From positions 1 to 64,000 of the forward strand of contig USPC01000001.1 in the NCBI GenBank assembly GCA_900556605.1: a DNA stretch of 64,000 nucleotides, in the 5' to 3' direction. The notes under the pieces are model-generated. The model was not told where the DNA came from, did not search any database, and saw nothing but the letters and a program-made list of their open reading frames with translations. Shown piece after piece: positions 56,788-64,000 of this stretch; the first letter of the stretch is position 1, and every line of letters starts with the position of its first letter. A program made the translations under genes and the position numbers. This stretch comes from an uncultured Collinsella sp. GTDB taxonomy: Bacteria > Actinomycetota > Coriobacteriia > Coriobacteriales > Coriobacteriaceae.

Positions 56788-57441
56788 ATGACCCCCGCAC
56801 AGATTGAGTTTTACAAGCGCCTCGCACACGATCTGGCGCTCCAATTTGGCCCCAACTGCGAAGTCGTCGTCCACGATCTGGAGACCGAGGACGTGGACCA
56901 CTCCATCGTAGTGATCGAAAACGGCCACGTCAGCGGGCGCAAACTGGGTGACGGCCCCAGCCATATTGTGTTTGAGTCCATGCACGAGGGCACCACCGAC
57001 GTGCACGACCGCGAGCCATACCTCACCAAAACCACCGATGGCAAGCTGCTCAAGTCCTCGACCATCTTTATCCGCAACGACGAGGGCAAGCCCGTCGGCA
57101 TTTTGGGCATCAACTTTGACATTACGCTTATGAAGGCTTTTGAGCGTTCGCTCGACGCCTTTACCGGCACCGGCGGCACGGGCTATACCGAGCCCGAGCC
57201 CATTACCAAGAACATCGGCGACCTGCTCGAGGACCTGCTGCACGAGTGCGAGCAGTTTGTGGGCAAGCCCGCGGCACTCATGACCAAAGACGAGCGCATT
57301 CGTGCCATTGGCTATCTCGACCGTCGCGGTGCCTTCCTCATTTCCAAGTCGAGCGAGCGCGCCTGCGAGTTCTTTGGCATCTCCAAGTACAGCTTCTATA
57401 GCTACCTCAATGAGGCCAAGGCGGCGGCCGGCGACAAGTAG
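56788..57441 (+). CDS. YheO-like PAS-domain transcriptional regulator
   Basis: The 217-aa protein has a YheO-type PAS domain (residues 1-115; NCEVVVHDLETEDVDHSIVV and GKPVGILGINFDITLM) and a C-terminal DauR-type HTH (about 150-217; MTKDERIRAIGYLDRRGAFL and ACEFFGISKYSFYSYLNEAK). Such proteins sense small ligands. Being divergent from dpaL, it is the likely local regulator of the purine genes. The ATG at 56788 has AGGAAGG; a start 10 codons upstream lacks a site. Confidence 0.9.
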   Translation: MTPAQIEFYKRLAHDLALQFGPNCEVVVHDLETEDVDHSIVVIENGHVSGRKLGDGPSHIVFESMHEGTTDVHDREPYLTKTTDGKLLKSSTIFIRNDEGKPVGILGINFDITLMKAFERSLDAFTGTGGTGYTEPEPITKNIGDLLEDLLHECEQFVGKPAALMTKDERIRAIGYLDRRGAFLISKSSERACEFFGISKYSFYSYLNEAKAAAGDK

Positions 57442-57564
57442 GCACTCGCCTGGATTGCCCCTCCCCTTTTGGGCGCGAGTTCTGGAAAGCACGAATCCAA
57501 GACCGAGCCGCTTGGGAAGTTCCATATAATCGATGTCATTAGTATTTCGAAAGGATGGGACAGA

Positions 57565-58527
57565 ATGGCGTTGAGCAAGGCATCATGCACCGGTCGCGGA
57601 TTGATTCCGGCAATTGGTGGACATGTGCACCGCATGTTCGATGAGGGTGAAGACGACCTGTTTTCGCTGAGCCTTGACGATGTGATGGATGATCGCCCGT
57701 GGACCGCCGACGAACTCATGGGCGGCGGGGCTCGCCCGTCAAACCCCAATCCCACACTTGCGCCTAAGCCCGCATCTGCGCCGACTCCTGCGCAGTCGCC
57801 CGCACCCACTTCGGCGCCCACGCCCGCTCCCCGCCCCGCAAGCGACCCGTCCGAGACGGCGGCATTTCTCGCTGCAGCGACGCAGAGCAAATCGGCCGAC
57901 AGCACCGTTATGTATAACGCCCAGCAGTTGCCCGTTCCTGCGGCGCGCAAGCCTCCGGTCACAAGGCTCGATGAGCCCGTTGCCCATCAGGTTACCCACG
58001 ATTCCTGGGCTGCAGCCGATCTGGATGAGACCTCTACCGGCATGCCGGCGCTCGATGTTCCAGTTAACCCGCTTTTTGCCGCCAACACGAGCGCCGCGGA
58101 CTATGAGGGCGGTGCGGCATATTCCGATTATTCCGATGGCTATGCTGGCAACGGTCGCATCGAGACCGAGGATTATGGCACCGCATCGAGCGATTATCTC
58201 AACGATCCGTACGCTGCCACGCCCGCACCGGAATATGACCCGGAGGCCGCGTCCGCGCCGGCGTATACCAAAAGCACGGGCGAAGAGCGCTTCGCCGATT
58301 ATTACGCCGAGGAAAAGGCGCTGCGTTTCTCGGATTTTCCGCAGGCAGTCAAGGTTGCCTTTATCGCCATTATCATTGCCCTGCTCGGTGTCATTGCGTT
58401 TGAGGGATTCCAGCTGTTCCGCGGCCCCACCCAAGCGGAGTCGGAGACCCAGCAAAAAGAGGACGATAACCAGTACCTGGACATCAACACCCTCAAGGGC
58501 GACCCCAACGACGAGGACGACGAGTAG
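57565..58527 (+). CDS. Hypothetical protein with Pro/Ala-rich region and one C-terminal TM helix
   Basis: This 320-aa protein of unknown function has an acidic start (EGEDDLFSLSLDDVMDD), a Pro/Ala-rich stretch (about 55-95), a Tyr/Asp/Ser-rich region (YSDYSDGYAGNGR), and one membrane helix near the C-terminus (VKVAFIAIIIALLGVIAFEG). An acidic tail of about 35 residues follows. With no signal peptide, the large N-terminal part is probably cytoplasmic. The start at 57565 follows AAAGGATGGG. Confidence 0.75.
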   Translation: MALSKASCTGRGLIPAIGGHVHRMFDEGEDDLFSLSLDDVMDDRPWTADELMGGGARPSNPNPTLAPKPASAPTPAQSPAPTSAPTPAPRPASDPSETAAFLAAATQSKSADSTVMYNAQQLPVPAARKPPVTRLDEPVAHQVTHDSWAAADLDETSTGMPALDVPVNPLFAANTSAADYEGGAAYSDYSDGYAGNGRIETEDYGTASSDYLNDPYAATPAPEYDPEAASAPAYTKSTGEERFADYYAEEKALRFSDFPQAVKVAFIAIIIALLGVIAFEGFQLFRGPTQAESETQQKEDDNQYLDINTLKGDPNDEDDE

Positions 58528-58564
58528 CGAGGGTTAAGGGAGGGCCGGAAGAGCCGGCGGCACA

Positions 58565-59887
58565 TTACGGCTCCAAAAGCCCTGTCATAAAGATGGGTAG
58601 ATACAGCACGTCACCATCGCGGTGAAGATTACATTCCGCAAGTACCAGGGCGCGATCGATTCCGTAGCCCTTCGTTGCCAGTGCGTTATCGAGCGCCGCG
58701 TGGGACTTAAAGCTCTTGCCCGATTTGACCTCGATAGCAAGCACTTCCCCATCGAGCGTCTCCTCAATAAAATCGAGCTCGCCGACCTTTTTAGACGTAA
58801 AGTAGCGCAATCTGAATCCGTGGGCCTTGAGCTCTTGCGCGACAAAGCCCTCGAATGCCGCCCCCATATTCATGCCAAAGGGGCCTTCTGCCTCTCCATC
58901 AAAAACTCCTTGGGCAACCTTCTTGGAATATGAGGACATGAGCATTCCGGTGTCCAAGTAAAACAGCTTAAACAGATTTCGCTGCTCCCCCATTAAAAGA
59001 GGCGCTACCGGAGCTGTCACGTTATACACGGGAAGCGCAACACCCGCCTCCGGAAGCCAAAGAAAATGGTCTGTCACCTGCGAAAAACGCTTAACACCGC
59101 TAATCGACGACAGCTTGAATCGCTTGTTTTTTGAACCGGCCTCGCTGGGAATCAAATCATAGATATCGCGAATAACCAAGCGTAGCTCGGGCGGAGCGTA
59201 CTTTGCGATGTCATCGCGATACAGGGCGTGAAGATCGCGGTGGATGTTTCGAACCTCGTCGACATTGCGCGTCGCCAAGAAGGAATTGACCGCGTCGGGC
59301 ATGCCTCCCACCACCACATACTGATGGAACAGATCGAGCAAGCGGTCATACAGGTAGCCGGGGAGCTCCTCCTCATCCTTTAGACAGCCCCTGAGCATGT
59401 CAAACACGCTGGCACCAACGCCATTTGCCCAGCAAAACTCTTCAAAGTCGAGCGGGTACATCTGGACCTGCTCGACATACCCCACCGGCAGGGAATCGAT
59501 GCCCTCGAGCTCAACGCCAAGGAGCGATCCGGTAAGGATGTATCGAAAGTCGCCGCGCTGGACCAGGTATTTGATAAACGTCACCACGTTGGGGCATCGC
59601 TGCACCTCGTCGATAACCACGACGGTCTTGTTCGCAACCATCGGCTGCGTCGCAGCGATAGACATGCGCATAAGCAGGTCATCCGCACTTTTCGCCGCCA
59701 AAAACGAATCACGCACGGACGCGTCGGCGATAAGGTCGAACGTCACGACATTTTCGAACGATTCGTTTGCAAAGACGTTGACCAGATATGACTTTCCTAC
59801 CTGTCGGGCGCCCTTGACCAAAAGAGCCTTGTTAGGCGACGAGGCAAGCCAAGATTCAAACTGTGCTTTCGCTTTTCTCTGCAGCAT
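58565..59887 (-). CDS. AAA+ ATPase with DUF4143 domain
   Basis: The 440-aa protein has Walker A KGARQVGKSYLVN (near residue 25), Walker B TVVVIDEVQRCP, the arginine-finger region ILTGSLLGVE, and a C-terminal DUF4143 domain with a nuclease-like ELDFIEETLDGEVLAIEVKSG block. This is the widespread AAA_14/DUF4143 family of unknown role, often in accessory regions. The E...D...ExK pattern resembles PD-(D/E)XK nucleases. The ATG at 59887 follows AAGGG; a GTG 11 codons earlier is also possible. Confidence 0.88.
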   Translation of the reverse strand: MLQRKAKAQFESWLASSPNKALLVKGARQVGKSYLVNVFANESFENVVTFDLIADASVRDSFLAAKSADDLLMRMSIAATQPMVANKTVVVIDEVQRCPNVVTFIKYLVQRGDFRYILTGSLLGVELEGIDSLPVGYVEQVQMYPLDFEEFCWANGVGASVFDMLRGCLKDEEELPGYLYDRLLDLFHQYVVVGGMPDAVNSFLATRNVDEVRNIHRDLHALYRDDIAKYAPPELRLVIRDIYDLIPSEAGSKNKRFKLSSISGVKRFSQVTDHFLWLPEAGVALPVYNVTAPVAPLLMGEQRNLFKLFYLDTGMLMSSYSKKVAQGVFDGEAEGPFGMNMGAAFEGFVAQELKAHGFRLRYFTSKKVGELDFIEETLDGEVLAIEVKSGKSFKSHAALDNALATKGYGIDRALVLAECNLHRDGDVLYLPIFMTGLLEP

Positions 59888-59927
59888 AAGTGCATCCCTT
59901 ATTACGTGCTGTTTTAGCACTAGGATA

Positions 59928-60038
59928 CACTTTTCCGCGGTTGTTAGGTGCTCATTTCGACACTTTTTCGAAGTTCTAAAGTGTGCATTACGACACTTTT
60001 CCGTACTTTTACACGGGATATTTCGACACTTTTTCGAA
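59928..60038. repeat. Four periodic ACACTTTTYCG repeats upstream of the ATPase gene
   Basis: ACACTTTT(T/C)CG occurs at 59928, 59960, 59993 and 60026, i.e. every 32-33 bp. The last three copies share a longer unit, ATTTCGACACTTTTTCGAA, at 59954, 59987 (degenerate) and 60020. A GTGCTAAAACAGCAC-type palindrome lies nearby at 59908-59922. The three-turn spacing fits a multi-site operator. Confidence 0.8.
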
Positions 60039-60060
60039 TTTAAGCCTAACAGCAGCCGGC

Positions 60061-60108
60061 GAAATCAAGCGCCGCTTGCACGTCATTTCGCAGGCGGCGC
60101 TTGATTTC
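60061..60108. repeat. Perfect 15-bp inverted repeat
   Basis: GAAATCAAGCGCCGC (60061-60075) and GCGGCGCTTGATTTC (60094-60108) with an 18-base loop. No T-run follows on either strand, so it is not a typical terminator. It lies upstream of the 142-aa hypothetical gene. Confidence 0.85.
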
Positions 60109-60255
60109 TGTCCGTACACGTTGATAGACTTTCTCTTGCCCGCAAGGAGCGGGCGCGTTTTATCCAGAGTCGGGGTAGAGAGTTGGCTCCACGATCCCGA
60201 CGCCAACCGGCCAAGAGGCACGGTGGCCCTGCCAACATCGATGAAAGGAGTCCGT

Positions 60256-60684
60256 ATGGACAATTTCTCCGTGCGCAGTGAGCGCAACTTCCACAACCTG
60301 GCAACCAAGCCAAAACGAATGCATCTTCTGGACGAGCCGAGCGGCTATGCCTCGGCCATGGTCAAGAGCAGCCTCTCCCACCAGATGCGCTTTACGGTGC
60401 AGGTGCTCGAGGAAGAGCTCTGTGCTGCTGGCGACCCGCACGTACTACAGATTAAGCTGCCCAGAAACGACTCGCGTGAGCCGTCCAGCTGGAAACTCTT
60501 CGCCGACGGCGTGTGCGTTGCGGACGGATCCGGCACCTTTGTTATGGATGCTATCGACCAGGGCATGATACAAGCCTGTAAGACATGGGGAGATCACGAC
60601 GTATTTGCCGACATCGCAGAGGCAATCGTTCTAAGCAAAGCTGCATTTGATATCAAGGAGCGCGCTTGTCAGACGCTTTCATAA
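60256..60684 (+). CDS. Hypothetical protein, 142 aa
   Basis: I do not recognise this soluble protein. It begins MDNFSVRSERNFHNLATKPK and has a central segment with FTVQVLEEELCAAGDPHVLQ. The start has a strong AAAGGAGTCCGT site, which supports expression. Directly after the TAA stop the same frame stays open for another 34 codons (see the next entry), so the protein may once have been longer. Confidence 0.6.
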   Translation: MDNFSVRSERNFHNLATKPKRMHLLDEPSGYASAMVKSSLSHQMRFTVQVLEEELCAAGDPHVLQIKLPRNDSREPSSWKLFADGVCVADGSGTFVMDAIDQGMIQACKTWGDHDVFADIAEAIVLSKAAFDIKERACQTLS

Positions 60685-60699
60685 ATCGCATGGACAGTT

Positions 60700-60789
60700 G
60701 GTCGGTTCCACGCCCAGCACCTGATCGAGGGCATGGTCGCCGCCGGGGTAGACCCGATGCTGGAAGATCTTCTCAGCGCTCCCGCGTAG
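60700..60789 (+). pseudogene. In-frame coding-like remnant after the 142-aa gene
   Basis: From 60700 to the TAG at 60787-60789 the frame reads GRFHAQHLIEGMVAAGVDPM (and on), which looks like the C-terminus of a real protein. It is in the same frame as the upstream gene and separated from it only by TAA plus five codons. It has no start or ribosome site of its own. Either the upstream stop is a mutation or this is a relic of a lost gene. Confidence 0.4.
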
Positions 60790-61210
60790 ATTAATCGAGC
60801 GCTCTATCGACAAAGATGCATCTACCACAACGGCATGGGGCGTGCTCGCCTTGTACCGACCCCAACCAATCCCGTCGGCGCGACTGCAGTCTCAAACAAC
60901 CACCGGCACCATCCATCCGCACACGAGAGGCGATGGGCACAGGCGAACCCCTCAACCTCGCTATTCGTAAACTTCATCAGTGTTTCCACATCCCCATCAA
61001 AAGAATCCGAAAGACATCCCCCGCTAAGAAAACGCTTCTGAACATCTCGCTTTGCAGGCAAAGCCGCACCGGAGTGATGCAGAGGCCTGCGCAGGGTTTC
61101 ACGGGTCCCCTTGACGCTGCCTAGCGGAAGTGCCACCCGGCATCCCTTCCATAACGCACGGGTAAACAAAGGGAAATAGCGCCACCCACCGCGCAAGGAA
61201 GGACGCCACC
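60790..61210. other. Gap without a supported gene before the integrase
   Basis: Open frames exist on both strands (about 100 and 124 codons) but neither has a ribosome site or a recognised motif. No tRNA or obvious attachment core was found. The integrase ribosome site (GGAAGGACG) is at the right edge. Confidence 0.4.
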
Positions 61211-62194
61211 ATGGATCTCACGAAAACGGCTAGAGAAATTACCCGCCTCATGCTCCCCTACCTGACCACGCAGCAGAACCGCCAGCTCAAAAAGGTTTTA
61301 TCGCACTGCCTTTTCGATGAAAACCAGTTAGCTGAGAACAGCGGCGACAGTGACAACAAATCATTCCTCGATCTTTTTCTGTCCGCGAAACGCCTCGAAG
61401 GTTGCTCGGATAGGACTGTCGCCTACTACGAAGCAACCATTAATAAACTGCTTGAATCGTTCGACACGCCAGCCTGCGACCTGGGAACCGAAGAGATTAG
61501 GTCCTATCTTTCCGACTATCAGCAAAAAGCCGGCGTCAGTCGCGTCACCGTCGACAATGTCCGAAGAATCATCTCAAGCTTCTACTCATGGCTCGAAGAT
61601 GAAGACCATATCATCAAGAGTCCGGTTAGACGCATTAAAAGGGTCAAGGCCCCACAACCCATTAAGGAAACGTATAGCGATGAAGTCGTTGAGATTCTTT
61701 GTGATAACTGCGGGTCGCCCCGAAACCTTGCCCTGATCGACCTGTTGCGCTCCACGGGCATGCGTGTGGGCGAACTTGTCTCGTTGGACAGGAGCTCTGT
61801 CGACACCATCAATCGTGAGTGCATCGTACACGGCAAGGGAAATAAGGACCGCATCGTCTATTTTGACGCAAAGACTAAAGTCCATATCGAGAATTACCTG
61901 TCAACCCGAATGGACAGCTCGGAAGCACTCTTCGTGTCGAGCAAGGCGCCACACGAGAGGCTACAAATTGGCGGCGTCGAGGCGCTGCTTAGAAAACTGG
62001 GGCGCGAGCTTGATTTAGGAAGGGTCCACCCTCATAAGTTCAGAAGAACGCTTGCCACAAAGGCAATCGACAAAGGAATGCCCATCGAACAAGTCCAGGT
62101 GCTCCTTGGGCATAAAAAAATTGATACCACATTAAGGTACGCAATGGTCGACCAACGAAACGTCAAAGCATCCCACCGCAGATACCTAACTTAA
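61211..62194 (+). CDS. Tyrosine recombinase next to type I RM specificity gene
   Basis: The 327-aa protein has an N-terminal SAM-like core-binding domain (about 50-135) and the catalytic residues of the tyrosine recombinase family: Arg in LLRSTGMRVGELVSL, Lys in VHGKGNKDRIVYF, HxxR in HPHKFRRTLA, His in LLGHKKIDTTLRY and the Tyr within LRYAMV. It ends 32 bases inside the 3' end of hsdS on the opposite strand. Recombinases in this position commonly invert or shuffle hsdS segments; XerC/D house-keeping function is less likely. Confidence 0.92.
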   Translation: MDLTKTAREITRLMLPYLTTQQNRQLKKVLSHCLFDENQLAENSGDSDNKSFLDLFLSAKRLEGCSDRTVAYYEATINKLLESFDTPACDLGTEEIRSYLSDYQQKAGVSRVTVDNVRRIISSFYSWLEDEDHIIKSPVRRIKRVKAPQPIKETYSDEVVEILCDNCGSPRNLALIDLLRSTGMRVGELVSLDRSSVDTINRECIVHGKGNKDRIVYFDAKTKVHIENYLSTRMDSSEALFVSSKAPHERLQIGGVEALLRKLGRELDLGRVHPHKFRRTLATKAIDKGMPIEQVQVLLGHKKIDTTLRYAMVDQRNVKASHRRYLT

Positions 62195-63263
62195 ATTTCG
62201 ATTTGTCGACCTGGGTGACGAAGGCAGCAAACTGTTGTTGGCGCCTGATCGATGGCACGGGTATTGGCATCACTTTCAAGTCGGAAATATTGATTTGCTG
62301 TAAAGTCGCCCCTTTGGTATGGTCGGCGATATAATGCTGGCCCTCGTTGGAATTCATATATCCCACGAGGTAATCGGGGTCGATTAACCTCGAGTCGTAT
62401 CGAATTACTGCAATTCCTCGAGTCACATTCATGCCAATGCAACTCGCATTCGACCGAACAGTTTGACCAGTTGCGCCTCGAACGACCGTTAATACCTCGG
62501 TTCCCTTTAACTCAGTCCTGCGGTACGGATAACCGATTTTTTCATCGATTCTTTTGACTTCATCAAGACAAAGATAACCATCGACGATGTCCACTGGACG
62601 AAGAACGCCCATGTCACCCGTGCCCCCAGGACCAGGCTGAACAATACCGTATGAAATACGCGTATTAGGAATAATGAGTTTTTCCAACGGATTTGTATGA
62701 CCAACATCGCTGAACATCTCGACAAATTGTGATTTGACGACATCATCGCAGGCTTTGAGCAGCTTGCGATAATTGCGCCGAACGCTTTGCGCTGCCCAGA
62801 GAATGGTCGCGATTCGTTTCTGGTCTTCAATCGACGGAAGCTCAAACACATAATCGGCAAGGGTCGACCAGTTGATAAAGAAGTTCGTTGAGCCGTGCCT
62901 GTTTTCCTGTGCATAGTTCCAAAATCTGTCGTTCTGAAGCACCCAAGGCAGGTACTCAGTCGACAGGACGCTCTCATTGGCAGTCTCAAGAACGAACGTC
63001 TTCTCCGAGCAGACGCCAGCGAAGTCGACCCTTGAGGCCTTCCTGAGATGAGGGTTCCTGGATACGAGGAGGAAGTCGCCAGGCTTAAAGCCGTAATAGA
63101 ACATGGGGCCGATGGTGCTTCCGGCTATTTCGCCTCGTCCAGCAAGATCAATTTCACCAGATTCAAAATGCTCTCCGGCAACGTAATACAAGAGATTCGT
63201 ATCGTAACGGTCAGCTCTCGTCTGACAGCGCCTGATGACCTCGGACAGTTTCACCTTCGTCAT
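62163..63263 (-). CDS. hsdS: Type I restriction-modification specificity subunit HsdS, 3' truncated
   Basis: The 366-aa protein begins MTKVKLSEVIRRCQTRADRY. TRD1 (about 1-150) is followed by a conserved helical spacer (EDQKRIATILWAAQSVRRNY, then VVKSQFVEMF), TRD2 (about 190-335) and the start of the second conserved region (QQQFAAFVTQVDKSKF). It then ends in nine unrelated residues, where intact HsdS proteins continue with a further helical repeat. The gene faces away from hsdM and runs into the recombinase. It has a good GGAGG site, so it may be expressed. Confidence 0.9.
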   Translation of the reverse strand: MTKVKLSEVIRRCQTRADRYDTNLLYYVAGEHFESGEIDLAGRGEIAGSTIGPMFYYGFKPGDFLLVSRNPHLRKASRVDFAGVCSEKTFVLETANESVLSTEYLPWVLQNDRFWNYAQENRHGSTNFFINWSTLADYVFELPSIEDQKRIATILWAAQSVRRNYRKLLKACDDVVKSQFVEMFSDVGHTNPLEKLIIPNTRISYGIVQPGPGGTGDMGVLRPVDIVDGYLCLDEVKRIDEKIGYPYRRTELKGTEVLTVVRGATGQTVRSNASCIGMNVTRGIAVIRYDSRLIDPDYLVGYMNSNEGQHYIADHTKGATLQQINISDLKVMPIPVPSIRRQQQFAAFVTQVDKSKFKLGICGGML

Positions 63264-63358
63264 GCCGCGCACCTCCAGTAGCTAAATTGTGATTTACAGG
63301 CGCAGGATGTCTGAATGGACGGCGATGCTCAGCTCATTTATCTCGGCAAATATGACGG

Positions 63359-63364
63359 TATAAT
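63359..63364 (+). promoter_or_regulatory. Perfect -10 element upstream of hsdM
   Basis: TATAAT lies 43 bases before the hsdM ATG in the 144-bp region shared with the divergent hsdS. The -35 is weak (ATTTAT at the right distance). Confidence 0.55.
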
Positions 63365-63407
63365 CACAAGAGCTGTAATTTGTATTTTTAAGCTCATAGG
63401 TACCTGA

Positions 63408-64000
63408 ATGACTGAAGAACCGATAAGTAAATCCGAGCTGGGAAACCACTTACTCGGAGCCTGCGATATCCTGCGTGGTCCCATCAACCAGGACGAGTAC
63501 AAGAGCTACATCACACCGTTGCTCTTCTTCAAGCGCATCTCCGACGTCTACGACGAGGAGACCGCCGAGGCTCTAGAGATGTCGGGCGGAGACGAAGACT
63601 ACGCCGCTCTGCCTGAAAACCACAGCTTCGCGGTGCCGGACGGCTGCCATTGGCAGGATGTGCGCAACACCGGCGCAAATGTCGGCAAAGCAATCGTAGA
63701 CGCCATGGTGGGAATCGAACGAGCCAACCCCGATACCCTCAGCGGCCTTTTCAGCAGCTTCGACGACGCAAGCTGGACGGACAAGGGCAAGCTCTCCGAC
63801 GAGCGCCTGAAAGACCTCATCGAGCATTTCTCTGCAAAGAAGTTCGGCAACAGTAGCTACAACGCCGACATGATGGGCGACGCCTACGAGTACCTGATCA
63901 AGAAGTTCGCCGACATGCAGAAGAAGAACGCTGGCGAGTTCTACACCCCGCGGGAGATCGTGAAGATGATGGTCTCCCTGCTCGAGCCAAAGCCCGGAGA
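63408..64000 (+). CDS. hsdM: Type I restriction-modification methyltransferase subunit HsdM, 5' part
   Basis: At least 197 residues are visible and the frame is open at the window end. The HsdM N-terminal helical domain is present (LLGACDILRGPINQDEYKSY, then LFFKRISDVYDEE). The start of the methyltransferase domain follows with FGNSSYNADMMGDAYEYLIK and GEFYTPREIVKMM. The catalytic NPPF/NPPY motif lies beyond the edge. With HsdS it methylates adenine in the target. The ribosome site is weak (ATAGGT). Confidence 0.95.
   Translation, partial: MTEEPISKSELGNHLLGACDILRGPINQDEYKSYITPLLFFKRISDVYDEETAEALEMSGGDEDYAALPENHSFAVPDGCHWQDVRNTGANVGKAIVDAMVGIERANPDTLSGLFSSFDDASWTDKGKLSDERLKDLIEHFSAKKFGNSSYNADMMGDAYEYLIKKFADMQKKNAGEFYTPREIVKMMVSLLEPKPG

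Noticed and set aside
60816-61196. Two overlapping open frames of about 100 (plus) and 124 (minus) codons before the integrase
   Set aside because: No ribosome site, no recognised motif, and atypical Arg/Pro/Cys-rich composition.

Overview
The window looks like the chromosome of a Coriobacteriia gut anaerobe, most probably a Collinsella species. The evidence is a high G+C content with strong G/C bias at third codon positions, a gram-positive gene complement (ArgR, actinobacterial-type RF2, zinc-type S14), MurNAc recycling and uric-acid type purine genes, and many long intergenic palindromes. No rRNA, CRISPR array or intact insertion sequence is present. The genus is inferred from overall character, not from a database search.

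Layout. 0-3.7 kb: the start of a flavin reductase-like gene (cut by the edge), smpB with a TPR gene, a tRNA-Gln/tRNA-Glu pair, a small hypothetical gene, a tandem hairpin array and an ArsC/Spx-like gene. 3.7-8.2 kb: a murR-murQ-murP-mupG operon that imports and breaks down MurNAc-containing sugars. 8.4-14.3 kb: VanZ, an orphan serine recombinase, RNase R, ftsX and ftsE (with a long N-terminal extension). 14.8-22.6 kb: split transketolase, a YitT protein, prfB, secA, rpmE. 22.9-34.5 kb: ACT protein, citrate synthase, two HAD phosphatases, adenine deaminase, tyrS, a U32 peptidase and a class A PBP. 34.6-37.2 kb: argR, a glycosyltransferase and truA. 37.3-47.2 kb: a spc/alpha ribosomal cluster from rplE to rplQ with secY, adk, map, infA and rpoA. 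It starts abruptly at rplE, without the usual rplN-rplX in front.

47.5-57.4 kb is a selenium/molybdenum-hydroxylase and purine-catabolism island: xdhC, yqeB, yqeC, a dihydropyrimidinase, mocA, ygeW, ygeY, dpaL (ygeX) and a divergent YheO-like regulator. Related clusters in gut anaerobes have been linked to anaerobic uric acid breakdown. Two identical-class palindromes (AACAAA-N3-TTTGTT, 51 bp apart) lie between the regulator and dpaL and are the best operator candidates in the window.

57.5-64 kb is accessory: a one-TM hypothetical protein, a DUF4143-type ATPase preceded by a periodic repeat, an unknown 142-aa protein, a tyrosine recombinase, and the edge of a type I restriction-modification locus. 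There hsdS faces the recombinase and is divergent from hsdM, which suggests a shuffling specificity locus.

The most unusual feature is the set of intergenic palindromes. At least seven families occur, most with a GGGAC/GTCCC core. They often abut an intrinsic terminator or contain the stop codon of the neighbouring gene. One of them forms a tandem array with an exact 62-bp period.
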